This document shows, piece after piece, positions 8,785 to 18,165 of a stretch of DNA of 64,000 nt; the stretch's first letter is position 1, and each line of letters opens with the position of its first letter. The notes below the pieces were generated by a model that made no database searches, was not told the origin of the DNA, and worked only from the letters and a program-made list of their open reading frames with translations. This DNA comes from CATOSP01 sp034422355 (GTDB lineage: Bacteria; Chloroflexota; Dehalococcoidia; Lucifugimonadales; UBA3495): positions 1 to 64,000 of the forward strand of contig DAOUJS010000131.1 in the NCBI GenBank assembly GCA_034422355.1. Direction: 5' to 3'. Both the position numbers and the translations under genes were made by a program.

Positions 8785-9707
8785 CGCTTCGGAGGATCAG
8801 GCTCCCGGTCCAGGTCCCCTTGCACGAATTGGACTACCAGCCGGTTGAATTCGGCGGGCTTCTCCATCTGGGGCCAGTGTCCGCACTCCGGGTAGATGAC
8901 CACCTGGCTGGAAGGCAAAGCGCTGCGGACTGCCGCAGCGTGCTCGACTGGCAGCACCCGGTCATTCTCGCCCCAGACGGTAAGCACGGGGACCTCCAGC
9001 CGGGGCAGCCGGTCGAGGATGAGCCGCTCTTTCCGCAGGCCGCCCAAGTTAACGCCGGAGCGGATGGACCGCAACGCCGCCTTCCGGGACCCAGGAAGCC
9101 CCTGGACCCTGTGCAGCTCAGACAAAAACTCATCGGCGAAAGGAGGCGGCCTATGGAACAGCATCTTCCTGTCCATTCCGCCTATGGCCGCCAGGCCGGG
9201 TTGATAGGCGAGCCCGCCGAACACAGGAAGCGAGGCTACACGGAGGAACCAAGTCACATCGCGTCCCATCCCGCCTGCGGCGACCAATACCAGCCGCTCA
9301 ACCCTGTCCGGCCGGTCGAGGGCAAACAGGGCGGCCATCAGACCACCGGCGGAATTGCCCACCACCGCCGCCTTCTCAACGTCCAATACGGCTAGGAACC
9401 GGTCCAGGAGAGCAGCTCCGGCGTTCGGATCGTAGCTGATGGACTCCGGCTTGTCCGAATCGCCATGACCGGGAAGGTCCGGAGCCAGAACGCGATAACC
9501 CGCCTCGGCCAGGGGCCGGATGTTGTCCCACCAGATTGCGTGGGAACCTGCCACCCCATGCACCAGCAGCATGACCGGCCCCTTGCCGGCTTCCGCGTAA
9601 TTCACCCTTAAGCCGTCGATCTCAACAGCCCCGTAGGTCACTCCCCCAAGGGCGGGAGAGTGGCCTGGGGCAGGACCGAGGCCCTCACGGCCGGCGAGCG
9701 TCCTCAT
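8781..9707 (-). CDS. Alpha/beta-fold hydrolase
   Basis: A 308-residue serine hydrolase. The oxyanion-hole motif is LLVHGVAGSHAIWW, the nucleophile elbow is GNSAGG, the acid is in VWGENDRVLP, and the catalytic His is in ECGHWPQMEKP. The first 30 or so residues are a less conserved extension. Alpha/beta hydrolases of this subtype cleave esters or C-C bonds, but the substrate is unknown. The start overlaps the clpC stop by 4 bases and the stop overlaps the VTT gene by 4 bases, so it belongs to the heat-shock-led operon. Confidence 0.9.
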   Translation of the reverse strand: MRTLAGREGLGPAPGHSPALGGVTYGAVEIDGLRVNYAEAGKGPVMLLVHGVAGSHAIWWDNIRPLAEAGYRVLAPDLPGHGDSDKPESISYDPNAGAALLDRFLAVLDVEKAAVVGNSAGGLMAALFALDRPDRVERLVLVAAGGMGRDVTWFLRVASLPVFGGLAYQPGLAAIGGMDRKMLFHRPPPFADEFLSELHRVQGLPGSRKAALRSIRSGVNLGGLRKERLILDRLPRLEVPVLTVWGENDRVLPVEHAAAVRSALPSSQVVIYPECGHWPQMEKPAEFNRLVVQFVQGDLDREPDPPKR

Positions 9708-12151
9708 GCCAACTGGGCCGCCAGAACCGGCTTGCTCAATACCAGACCGTCGTCGCCCGCATCCACCACCAGGTGGTCGCCTTCCTGCACCTCACCTGCC
9801 AGGATGCGGCGGGAAAGGGCGTTCTCCAGGTGCCTCTGCACCGCGCGGCGCATGGGCCTTGCGCCATAGACCGGGTCGAACCCCTCCCTGACCAGCCATA
9901 GGCTCGCGTCCGCGGTCAGTTCAAAGGTTATGCCTCTCTCTGACAGCCGCTCCTGTACATCCTTTACCATCAACCCAACCACTTGGACAATCTGTTCCTG
10001 GGTCAGGGGCTGGAACACGATGGTCTCGTCGATCCGGTTCAGGAACTCGGGCCGGAATGTCCTCTTCAGGGCAGTCTTCACTGACTCGCGGAGCCGCTCC
10101 TCATCCGACGTATGGCCCAGACCGTCAGTACGGAATCCGAAGGGTTGCCGCCGGAATCCCTCTGTTCCCAGGTTGCTGGTCATAATGATGACGGTGTTGC
10201 GGAAGTCCACGGTGCGCCCGTGACCATCGGTAAGCCGCCCATCCTCCAGGATCTGCAGGAGGATGTTGAGCACGTCCGGGTGGGCTTTCTCGATTTCGTC
10301 GAAGAGTATCACCCGGTATGGGCGCCGGCGTATCGCCTCGGTAAGCTGCCCCGCCTCATCATAGCCCACGTAGCCCGGCGGCGCCCCGACCAGACGAGAA
10401 ACGGTGTGCTTCTCCATGTACTCGGACATGTCGATGCGGACCATGTTGCTCTCATCATCGAACAGGTACTCGGCCAGCGCCTTGGCAAGCTCGGTCTTGC
10501 CCACACCCGTTGGCCCGAGGAATATGAAGCTCCCGATGGGACGCCTGGGGTCGCTGAGGCCGGACCTGCCGCGGCGAATGGCTTCGGAAACGGCGACCAC
10601 TGCTTCCTCTTGCCCTATGATCCGCTCATGCAGGCCCTTCTCCATGTGGACCAGCCGCTCTCCTTCCCCTTCCAGCATCCTCCCAGCGGGTATGCCGGTC
10701 CACTTTGACAACAGTTCGGCGATGTCGAATTCATCCACAACCATGTCCACCGCGCGGTTGCCCAGTGCCGCCTGCTTTTCCTGCCGGAACTCCTCCTCCA
10801 GCCGCAGCCGTTCCGTGCGTAGCTGGGCCGCCCGCTCGTAATCAGACCGTTGGGCTGCGGCCTCCTCCTGGTCGGCCAGACGCTGTATTGTGTCCTCGGT
10901 TTCCTTCAGATGGGAGGGAAGGCTCTCAGAATCGATCCGCAGCTTGCTTGCCGCCTCGTCAATAAAGTCAATCGCCTTATCAGGAAGCTGGCGGTCCGTA
11001 ATATAACGGTCGCTGAGGCGCGCCGCCGCATCGATTGCGGAATCGTCGATGGTCACCTTATGGTGGGCCTCGTAGCGCGGTTTCAGCACACGCAGGATTT
11101 CCACGGTATCCTCAACCGTGGGCTCCTCCAGGGATATGGGCTGAAAGCGGCGTTCCAGGGCCGTATCCTTCTCGATGTACCGGCGGTACTCGTCGGTAGT
11201 AGTCGCCCCGATGCACTGGAGCTCGCCCCTGGCCAGCGCCGGCTTGAGCAGGTTGCTGGCGTCCATGCCTCCCTCGGCTGCGCCGGCCCCTACCATCGTG
11301 TGAACCTCGTCCAGGAACAGGATGATCTCCCCGCGGGCATCCTTCACTTCGTCCACCACGGCCCTGAGCCGCTCCTCGAACTCGCCGCGGAATTTGGACC
11401 CGGCCACCAACGAACCCATGTCCAGCGCCAGTACCCGCCGGCCCTTCAGGGAATCGGGAACGTCCCCCGCGATGATGCGGGCTGCCAGGCCCTCGGCAAT
11501 CGCCGTCTTGCCCACCCCTGCCTCGCCGATAACGACCGGGTTGTTCTTCCGCCGCCGGGTCAATGTCTGCATCACCCGCCGTATCTCGTAATCGCGTCCC
11601 ACCACGGGGTCCAGCTTTCCATCCGCGGCGAGCTTGGTAAGGTCGATAGTGTACTTTTCCAGGGACCGGTAGTGGCTCTCTGCTCTTGGATCGTCCACAC
11701 GATGGCTCCCCCTGATTTTCATAAGGGCCTGGTAGACTTTCTCCTGGTCGATTCCGAAGTCCCTGAACACCCTTGCCGACTCTCCCTGGGTGTCCATGAC
11801 GGCTCCGATGAACAGGTGCTCAGCGCCGATGTATTCGTCGTTCAGGCGGTCAGCTTCGCTCTTGGCATTGTCCAAGAGCGCCGCTGTCCTGGGGGTGGCG
11901 TAAATCTGGGCGCCCTGGTTGGTTATCCTGGGCGCAGCCTCCAACGCCTGGCGCAGCCGCGACTTGACAGCATCGGCCTTGATTCCCATCTCTCTCAGGA
12001 TTTCCAGTGGCAGCCCATTTCCCAACTCCAGCAGGGACAGCGCCACGTGCTCAACGTCCCATTGGCTGTGGCGGTAGCGCCGCACCATCTCCTGGGAGTT
12101 TCTGATTACTTCCTGCGCTTGTTCGGTGAACTGCTCTGGCCTTAAGACCAT
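9704..12151 (-). CDS. clpC: Clp protease ATP-binding subunit, ClpC type
   Basis: An 815-residue Hsp100 unfoldase. Residues 1-145 are the two Clp N repeats (PEQFTEQAQEV). The first AAA module has Walker A GEAGVGKT at 209-216 and Walker B ILFLDEVH. A short middle region has a UVR-like stretch (SDYERAAQLRTERLRLEEE). The second module has GPTGVGKT and ends with FRPEFLNRIDE and VYGARPMRRAVQ. The short middle domain and the PFGF motif before the C-terminal part resemble ClpC, which feeds ClpP, rather than ClpB. The ATG at 12151 is chosen for AGGAGGT just upstream; an ATG at 12169 adds six residues. No clpP is nearby. Confidence 0.88.
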   Translation of the reverse strand: MVLRPEQFTEQAQEVIRNSQEMVRRYRHSQWDVEHVALSLLELGNGLPLEILREMGIKADAVKSRLRQALEAAPRITNQGAQIYATPRTAALLDNAKSEADRLNDEYIGAEHLFIGAVMDTQGESARVFRDFGIDQEKVYQALMKIRGSHRVDDPRAESHYRSLEKYTIDLTKLAADGKLDPVVGRDYEIRRVMQTLTRRRKNNPVVIGEAGVGKTAIAEGLAARIIAGDVPDSLKGRRVLALDMGSLVAGSKFRGEFEERLRAVVDEVKDARGEIILFLDEVHTMVGAGAAEGGMDASNLLKPALARGELQCIGATTTDEYRRYIEKDTALERRFQPISLEEPTVEDTVEILRVLKPRYEAHHKVTIDDSAIDAAARLSDRYITDRQLPDKAIDFIDEAASKLRIDSESLPSHLKETEDTIQRLADQEEAAAQRSDYERAAQLRTERLRLEEEFRQEKQAALGNRAVDMVVDEFDIAELLSKWTGIPAGRMLEGEGERLVHMEKGLHERIIGQEEAVVAVSEAIRRGRSGLSDPRRPIGSFIFLGPTGVGKTELAKALAEYLFDDESNMVRIDMSEYMEKHTVSRLVGAPPGYVGYDEAGQLTEAIRRRPYRVILFDEIEKAHPDVLNILLQILEDGRLTDGHGRTVDFRNTVIIMTSNLGTEGFRRQPFGFRTDGLGHTSDEERLRESVKTALKRTFRPEFLNRIDETIVFQPLTQEQIVQVVGLMVKDVQERLSERGITFELTADASLWLVREGFDPVYGARPMRRAVQRHLENALSRRILAGEVQEGDHLVVDAGDDGLVLSKPVLAAQLA

Positions 12152-12168
12152 CGTGACACCTCCTGTCA

Positions 12169-12525
12169 CTAAAGGCCGGCCCGACGCCCGTCGGTAATCC
12201 GGGGCGTCCTATTGCCGTACCGGCGTTCAATGTCTTCGGTCAATTGCCGGACCTCGGACTCCAATTCCTCGATCCGGGCCATGAGCTTCATGGCCACCTC
12301 CGCCCCGGCAAGATTGACTCCCATGTCATCGGTCAGGGTCTTGATGCGTTGCAGACGCTCAATGTCGGCGGCTGAATAAAGACGCTGCCTGCCGACGGTG
12401 CGGGATGGCCATATCAGCCCGACTCGCTCGTAATACCGCAAGGTCTGTGCGTGCAGCCCAACCATCCTGGCCGCCACGCTGATCACAAAGCACGGCTCGT
12501 CTCTATGCTTGTCTTCCATCATCAT
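12169..12525 (-). CDS. hspR: HspR-type MerR-family heat-shock repressor
   Basis: A 118-residue MerR-family regulator. The HTH and wing are seen as ISVAARMVGLHAQTLRYYERVGLIWPSRTVGRQRLYS, with GLHAQTLRYYE being characteristic of HspR. A coiled dimerisation helix follows (about residues 75-105). HspR represses dnaK/dnaJ/clp operons by binding HAIR dyads with the help of DnaK. Its place between dnaJ and clpC, 2 bases after dnaJ, fits autoregulation of this operon. A HAIR-like dyad lies upstream of dnaJ. Confidence 0.9.
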   Translation of the reverse strand: MMMEDKHRDEPCFVISVAARMVGLHAQTLRYYERVGLIWPSRTVGRQRLYSAADIERLQRIKTLTDDMGVNLAGAEVAMKLMARIEELESEVRQLTEDIERRYGNRTPRITDGRRAGL

Positions 12526-12527
12526 GT

Positions 12528-13481
12528 TCAGGCTCCTCTCTGAGACCGGATGTCCCTGAGCCGCTGGAACAGTCCCTGCTCTTCATCGTTCAGGCCAGTG
12601 GGCAGCTTCACCTTGATGGTGGCGAAGAGGTCGCCCTTGGAGGCCGGGTTGTTCAGCGCCGGCATCCCCTGCCCCGCGAGCCGGAACCTGCGCCCGTTCT
12701 GGGTCTCCGGAGGAATAGTCAGGGATAACCGCCCGGTCAGAGTCGGAACCATGAGATCAGCCCCCAGTATCACGTCCTCCAACGGCGCTTCCACCTCTGC
12801 ATACAGGTCGCGGCCTTGTCGCTGGAATTTGGGATGCTCCTTCACCGAAACGACCAGGTGCAAATCACTCGATGAATTGCCGCCGGGTGAGATGCGGACT
12901 CTGGAGCCGTTGTCCACACCGGCGGGAATCTTGACCTCCAGCCGCCTGCCGTCGGGCAGGTCTACCAGCCTCGTCGCGCCCTTGAACGCCTCCTCCAGCG
13001 ACACTTCTGCGCTCAACTCCTGGGCATGGGTCTGCCGGGGGTTGTTCCGCAGGTTGCGGAGAAGGTCGTCGAATATCCCCCCGTGGCCGGTATCGAACTC
13101 TACCCCAGGCTGCGCCCCGCTCCTGTCCCGAAAGAAGCGGCTCTTCCAATTGTGGTCGCCGCCGACATCGAACTCGATGTCCGGATCTGACCCAACGTCG
13201 CTGGACCGGAAAAACGTACTATTCTGCCGGTTCCGTGCCGCGTTCTCTTCAATCTGGTCCGCGTGTTCCCAATTGTCACCGTACCGGTCGTACTTACGGC
13301 GCTTATCCTCGTCGGACAGAACGCCGTAAGCCTCATTGATCTGCTTGAATTTCTCCTCGGAAGCCTTATCACCCTTGTTGACATCGGGGTGGTACTGGCG
13401 GGCCAGGCGGCGGTAAGCCTTCCGGACATCGTTCTGGGACGCGGTCCTGGATACTCCCAGCAATTCGTAATAATCGCTCAT
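12528..13481 (-). CDS. dnaJ: DnaJ/CbpA-type co-chaperone (no zinc finger)
   Basis: A 317-residue J-domain protein. The J domain covers residues 1-65 with HPD at 31-33 (YHPDVNKGDK). A G/F-poor charged linker follows, then the C-terminal substrate-binding domains (LEEAFKGATRLVDLPDGRRLEVKIPAGVDNGSRVRI). The four CxxCxGxG zinc repeats of class I DnaJ are absent, so it is a class II (CbpA-like) J protein. It stimulates DnaK ATPase; dnaK and grpE are not in the window. It is the first gene of the minus-strand directon. Confidence 0.9.
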   Translation of the reverse strand: MSDYYELLGVSRTASQNDVRKAYRRLARQYHPDVNKGDKASEEKFKQINEAYGVLSDEDKRRKYDRYGDNWEHADQIEENAARNRQNSTFFRSSDVGSDPDIEFDVGGDHNWKSRFFRDRSGAQPGVEFDTGHGGIFDDLLRNLRNNPRQTHAQELSAEVSLEEAFKGATRLVDLPDGRRLEVKIPAGVDNGSRVRISPGGNSSSDLHLVVSVKEHPKFQRQGRDLYAEVEAPLEDVILGADLMVPTLTGRLSLTIPPETQNGRRFRLAGQGMPALNNPASKGDLFATIKVKLPTGLNDEEQGLFQRLRDIRSQRGA

Positions 13482-13510
13482 AGCTCACCGCTCCTGTAGG
13501 CTTCATGTAT

Positions 13511-13539
13511 ATTGTAGGTAATATGATTTGGTTCGTCAA
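13511..13539 (-). promoter_or_regulatory. Near-consensus sigma-70 promoter of the dnaJ-hspR-clpC operon
   Basis: On the minus strand TTGACG (13539-13534) and TACAAT (13516-13511) are exactly 17 bases apart. Start of transcription is expected near 13504, about 23 bases before the dnaJ ATG. Confidence 0.75.
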
Positions 13540-13567
13540 TTATAATACACATAATAACGGCATTATA

Positions 13568-13587
13568 GTTGAGTGGTTATTATCAAG
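13568..13587 (-). promoter_or_regulatory. HAIR-like inverted repeat (possible HspR operator)
   Basis: GTTGAGT, six bases, TATCAAG. The published HAIR consensus is CTTGAGT-N7-ACTCAAG. The half sites match partly (TTGAGT and TCAAG) and the spacer is one base short. It lies about 30 bases upstream of the -35 box. The call is an inference from context and partial match. Confidence 0.4.
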
Positions 13588-13677
13588 TATGTCGTGATTG
13601 GGCCTGCCCACATCCAAAGGGTATACTTGGGGCAGTCTCCGCCTTCGGGCTGCCAGGGAAAACCGCCGGAAAGCAGG

Positions 13678-15318
13678 ATGCCAGTTATGTCGCCTTCTCC
13701 ACCGGAAGAGGACCGGAACCCCGCCCAGGGAGACCTGCTGCTGGTCAACGCGCAGGTCTATACAATGGACCCGCGCAGGCCAACTGCCAACACCGTAGCC
13801 ATACGCGGAAACACCATAGCCGCTGTGGGCGACCGTTCCCCGGCAGACGAATGGCGGGGAAACGGGGCCGAGGTCATCGACTGCCAGGGGCTGACCCTGA
13901 TTCCCGGACTGATCGACGCCCACTGCCACATACTAGCCCAGGCCGCCGCGATGCAAGGGTTGGACTGCGGACCGGCCTCTGTGTCATCCATATCCGAATT
14001 GACGCAGGCAATACGTCAACGCGCAGTGGAGACGCCGGCGGGTGGCTGGATTCGAGGACATGAATACGATGACACGGCTCTGGCCGAGGGCCGCCATCCA
14101 ACCCGCTGGGATCTGGACACGGCAGCCCCTGATCATCCTGTGAGGCTCAACCACCGCAGTGGCCACGCATCAGTCCTCAACAGCATCGGCTTGGAACTGG
14201 CGGGTATACACTCCGATACCCCGGACCCGCCCGAGGGGATTATCGACCGGGACCCGGCCACCGGCAGACCCACCGGCCTGCTCCTGGAGATGTCCGGTTA
14301 CCTGCGAGAACGGCTGGGACGGACCAGCAGCGACGCCGAAATCGAGAAGGGAGTGGCCCGCCTCAGCGCAGAGCTGCTCCGGTACGGAGTCACGTCGGTA
14401 CAGGACGCCGGGCCGGGCAACGGCCTACCCCAATGGCAAACGTTCCATCGGCTTCGGGAGAAAGGGGCCATCGGCCTCCGCACAACCATGATGGCGGGTT
14501 TCCCGCACCTTCAACACCTTGCAGCCAACGGTCTCCAATGGGGCAGTGGCGATGACTGGATTAGACTTGGACACGCCAAAATCATGCTCACCCTCACTAC
14601 CGGGCGCCTGTACCCCCCGCCCGAGACTCTTCAGGAGATGGTCGAGGAGTCCCACGCGCTGGGATTCCCCGTGGCAGTCCACGCCGTCGAGCAAGAAGCT
14701 GTGGCGACAGTCGCCCAAGTATTAGCCAAAGCCGGCCCCGTTTCCGGTGTAGATGAGAATCCCCCGGACCACGCTATAGACCGCATCGAGCACTGCTCCG
14801 AATGTCCGAAACCGCTCCAAGAATTGGTCCGGCAGTCAGGCGCGATGGTCGTGACCCAACCCGCCTTCATTTACTGGAGCGGCGACCGCTACATAGAGCA
14901 AGTCGAGCCTGACCTGCTCCCTCATCTGTACTCAATCGCCTTGCTGCGCCGGGCCTCCGTCCCGGTGGCCTTCGGTTCCGATGCCCCGGTGGTCGACCCC
15001 AATCCCTGGCCCGGCATCTACAGTGCGGTCACCCGTCGAACAAGAGAGGGCAGACACCTTCCGGAACGGGGCGATTCAGACACAACCAGTCACGACGTGA
15101 CCGTGCTGGATGCCCTGCGGATGTACACCAAAGCCGGGGCAGCGTCAGAAGGATCAGGCCACAGGAAGGGGGCCATCTCACCAGGGAAGCTTGCCGACCT
15201 TGCCCTGTTGGACTCCTGCCCGACGGCAGCAGACTACGTCCGGCTCAAGGACATCCGCTCCGTCCTGACGATAGTTGGAGGGCGTATCGCCCGGGATGAG
15301 GGCTTGAAATGCAACTAG
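13678..15318 (+). CDS. Amidohydrolase family protein (YtcJ-like)
   Basis: A metal-dependent hydrolase of about 546 residues in the YtcJ/N-substituted formamide deformylase-like group. It opens with LLVNAQVYTMDPRRPTAN and has the metal-binding GLIDAHCHI motif near residue 80. Later come IRLGHAKIMLT, FPVAVHAVEQEAV (metal His), RIEHCSE and FGSDAPVVDPNPWPGIYSA (metal Asp). The C terminus HRKGAISPGKLADLALLD is the usual composite beta domain. Start chosen at 13678; the ATG at 13687 is equally possible. It converges on the polyprenyl synthase gene with a 4-base overlap of stop codons. Substrate unknown. Confidence 0.88.
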   Translation: MPVMSPSPPEEDRNPAQGDLLLVNAQVYTMDPRRPTANTVAIRGNTIAAVGDRSPADEWRGNGAEVIDCQGLTLIPGLIDAHCHILAQAAAMQGLDCGPASVSSISELTQAIRQRAVETPAGGWIRGHEYDDTALAEGRHPTRWDLDTAAPDHPVRLNHRSGHASVLNSIGLELAGIHSDTPDPPEGIIDRDPATGRPTGLLLEMSGYLRERLGRTSSDAEIEKGVARLSAELLRYGVTSVQDAGPGNGLPQWQTFHRLREKGAIGLRTTMMAGFPHLQHLAANGLQWGSGDDWIRLGHAKIMLTLTTGRLYPPPETLQEMVEESHALGFPVAVHAVEQEAVATVAQVLAKAGPVSGVDENPPDHAIDRIEHCSECPKPLQELVRQSGAMVVTQPAFIYWSGDRYIEQVEPDLLPHLYSIALLRRASVPVAFGSDAPVVDPNPWPGIYSAVTRRTREGRHLPERGDSDTTSHDVTVLDALRMYTKAGAASEGSGHRKGAISPGKLADLALLDSCPTAADYVRLKDIRSVLTIVGGRIARDEGLKCN

Positions 15319-16298
15319 CGGCTTCGCTCCCGGATGTATTCAAGCAGCGACAGCAGCGACTGACGGGAAGGGCTATCGGGAATGATTTCCAGGCGCCCGG
15401 CGGCCTTGGCGCAGTAGTCCCCTATGACCTCGTAGCATTCGTCCACAATGGTCGAGTTGTTGATCATCTCCAGCACCCTGTCCAGCTTGCCGTCGTGGGA
15501 AGGGTCTTCAAACAGGGCCTGCACCGGGTTTTCTTTGGGGTATTTCTCCATCAGCAGGATGGTCGGGAGGGTAAGCACTCCCTGCATCAGGTCCTTGCCC
15601 ACGGGTTTTCCCATCTCGCTGGCGTCTCCCTGCACGTCCAGCAGGTCGTCCACCATCTGGAACGCCATCCCGATGTTGTAGCAGTATTCCCGCATGGCCT
15701 GCACCTGAGGCTCAGGGGCACCTGACAGTATGGATCCCGACTCCCCTGCGGTGCAGAACAGCGAGGCCGTCTTGTGGTAGATACGGTCCTGGTAAAGTTC
15801 CAGCGCCCGCTCGGTGCGGAAGGTGTTGAAGTACTCGACGAGCTCGCCGCTGGCAAGTTCCATGATCGTCTCGGAAAACCGCCTGATAACCCGGACGTTG
15901 CCCGTGTCGCAGACGTAGGTTGCCGAGGTGGCGAAGAGGTAGTCACCAAAGAGGACCGCCACGTGCTTACCCCACTGGTTGCTGACCGTGGGCCTGCCGC
16001 GTCTAAGGTCCGAGTCGTCCACCGTGTCGTCGTGAATCAGGGTCGCCAAGTGCAGCAACTCGACAGCGCACGCCATAATGATGGGGTTTTCACCATCGTG
16101 GGAGTTGCACTGCGCGGCTAACAGGGTGATGGCGGGGCGGACCCTCTTGCCACCGGAACTGAGAACGTGGTCGACGAGTGGCCGGAGGTGATCGGGGCTG
16201 GTGTTCCTCAGTCCCTGAAGCCGTTCCTCAACCCGGGCCAACTTGTCCTGGATCGGGGCGTAGATCGAGTAGGTACGCTCATCTATACCTTTGAGCAC
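15315..16298 (-). CDS. Polyprenyl diphosphate synthase
   Basis: A 327-residue trans-isoprenyl diphosphate synthase. The first aspartate-rich motif is LIHDDTVDDSDLRRGRP and the second is FQMVDDLLDVQGD; both bind Mg2+ and the diphosphates. GGKRVRP for substrate binding lies near residue 50. The size and the small residues before the first motif suggest a long-chain product (quinone side chain), as for IspB/HepT, but the chain length is not determinable by eye. It is 74 bases downstream of metG on the same strand. Confidence 0.92.
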   Translation of the reverse strand: MLKGIDERTYSIYAPIQDKLARVEERLQGLRNTSPDHLRPLVDHVLSSGGKRVRPAITLLAAQCNSHDGENPIIMACAVELLHLATLIHDDTVDDSDLRRGRPTVSNQWGKHVAVLFGDYLFATSATYVCDTGNVRVIRRFSETIMELASGELVEYFNTFRTERALELYQDRIYHKTASLFCTAGESGSILSGAPEPQVQAMREYCYNIGMAFQMVDDLLDVQGDASEMGKPVGKDLMQGVLTLPTILLMEKYPKENPVQALFEDPSHDGKLDRVLEMINNSTIVDECYEVIGDYCAKAAGRLEIIPDSPSRQSLLSLLEYIRERSR

Positions 16299-16372
16299 CC
16301 TGCCCCCTAAGCCGCCGAGAAGCCAGCCCCATACACGGGCGCCGGCCGGGGAGCGGCAGATAGGATACGTCC

Positions 16373-18055
16373 CTAGACGGTGACGCCCAGCCGTTGAACT
16401 TCTTCTTCAACCGACTCGGGGTCCAGCTTCTTGAATAGCGGGGCGGGGCGGCGCAGCGGGTTGCCCGGGCTGATCTCCCCGACCAAGCTGTCAAAGTCCC
16501 AGTTGCCGGCGTTCACCTCACCATCCAGGCCCAGGAACTCGTGCAAGCTCTGGGAACTGAAGGGGAGGAACGGGAACAGGGCCATCTTGAGGCAGTTCAG
16601 CACCGCTATGGTGGTCCACAAGGTTGTGGCAGCGCTCTTCTGGTCTGTCCTGATCGCCTGCCAGGGGGCCTGGGCGTCCAAGTAACGGTTGGCCTGCTGC
16701 GCCAGTCCGAACGCCCTCCCGATGGCCGCCTTGAATCGGCAGCCATGCAGGTCCTGATCAATTCCCTCCATCACCGACCGGGCTACGTCAAGCAGTTCCC
16801 GGTCCTGCTCGCGGAGCACGCCGGGTTCAGGCGTCTTCCCGTCGAAGTTGCGGTAGGTGAATGACAGGACACGGTTGACCAGGTTGCCGTAGGTCGCCAC
16901 CAACTCCTCGTTGTTCCGCCGCACGAACTCGCCCCAGGAAAAGTCAGTATCCCCCGTCTCAGGCATGTTGATGGAGAGCAGGTAACGGAGAGGATCAGGA
17001 TCGTAGCGGTCCAGGTAGTCCGGGACCCACACAGCCCAGTTCTCGCTGGTGGAGAACTTGCGGCCCTCCAGACTGAGGAACTCATTGGAGGGTACGTCAA
17101 AGGGCAGGTTCAGGCCGCCGTAGCCCATCAACATTGCAGGCCAGATTATGGTGTGGAAGGGAATGTTGTCCTTGCCAATAAAGTAGTACGACCGGCTCTG
17201 GCCGGACTGCCAGAAGTCCTTCCACTCATCCTCATTTCCGGAGGACTTGGCCCACTCGACCGCCGCCGACAGGTATCCTATGACGGCCTCGAACCATACG
17301 TAGATACGCTTGCCATCGTACCCTTCCACGGGTATGGGGACGCCCCACTCCAGGTCCCGGGTTATGGCCCGGTCCTTCAACCCCGATTCAAGGAACCGGC
17401 GGGTGAAGTTGAGGACGTTGGGACGCCAGTGGGACTGCTTCTCCACCCACTCCAGCAGTGGTTCCTGGAAGGCCGACAGCTTGAGGAAAAAGTGCTCCGA
17501 CTCCCGGAACTCCGGTTCTGTGCCAGACAGTATGCACCGCGAGTTCACCAGGTCCATCGGGTCCAGTGTCCGGCCGCAGCCATCGCACTGGTCTCCACGC
17601 GCCCGCTCGAAGCCACAATGGGGGCAAGTACCATTGACGTACCGATCAGGAAGGAACCGTTCGCAATCCGGGCAATATGCCAGCGCCATAGACTCCGTGT
17701 AGATGTAGCCGCCTTCCATCAGCGTGGTAAAGATGTCGTGAACCACCTCCTGGTGGTTGGCTGTGTGGGTGGTGGTGAACAGGTCGAAGGTAATCCCCAA
17801 GCGTTCCCAAGTATCCAGGAATTGTGGATGATACCTGTTCAGGACCTCCTCAGGGGTAATGCCTTCCTGCTCGGCCCGAACGGTTATGGGCGTGCCGTGG
17901 CTGTCGCTCCCGGACACCATCAACACCTGGTTGCCCTTGAGACGGTGGTACCGGGCGAAGACGTCCGCAGCCAGGTAACATCCGGCTACGTGCCCCAAGT
18001 GCAAAGGCCCATTGGCGTAGGGCCATGCCACACCTATGAAAATCCGTTCGGGCAA
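16373..18055 (-). CDS. metG: Methionine--tRNA ligase
   Basis: A 560-residue class I synthetase for tRNA-Met. HIGH motif: PYANGPLHLGHVAG near residue 12-24. The zinc-binding insertion has two CxxC pairs (CPDC, CPHC) followed by CDGCGRTLDP. The KMSKS motif is a variant, KFSTSENWAVW. The anticodon-binding helical domain follows. The protein ends without the C-terminal Trbp111-like tRNA-binding domain, giving a short form. The decayed transposase begins about 110 bases upstream on the opposite strand, so its promoter region may have been altered by the insertion. Confidence 0.96.
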   Translation of the reverse strand: MPERIFIGVAWPYANGPLHLGHVAGCYLAADVFARYHRLKGNQVLMVSGSDSHGTPITVRAEQEGITPEEVLNRYHPQFLDTWERLGITFDLFTTTHTANHQEVVHDIFTTLMEGGYIYTESMALAYCPDCERFLPDRYVNGTCPHCGFERARGDQCDGCGRTLDPMDLVNSRCILSGTEPEFRESEHFFLKLSAFQEPLLEWVEKQSHWRPNVLNFTRRFLESGLKDRAITRDLEWGVPIPVEGYDGKRIYVWFEAVIGYLSAAVEWAKSSGNEDEWKDFWQSGQSRSYYFIGKDNIPFHTIIWPAMLMGYGGLNLPFDVPSNEFLSLEGRKFSTSENWAVWVPDYLDRYDPDPLRYLLSINMPETGDTDFSWGEFVRRNNEELVATYGNLVNRVLSFTYRNFDGKTPEPGVLREQDRELLDVARSVMEGIDQDLHGCRFKAAIGRAFGLAQQANRYLDAQAPWQAIRTDQKSAATTLWTTIAVLNCLKMALFPFLPFSSQSLHEFLGLDGEVNAGNWDFDSLVGEISPGNPLRRPAPLFKKLDPESVEEEVQRLGVTV

Positions 18056-18165
18056 AGGCCATTGACCTCCGCTGATGTTGGCCCTTCGGCCACTGGCAAA
18101 TTACATTCTAGCATACTTAAAGGCCTTCTATACCATCCCCATGCGGCAGCGTTCCACAGAAGGCA

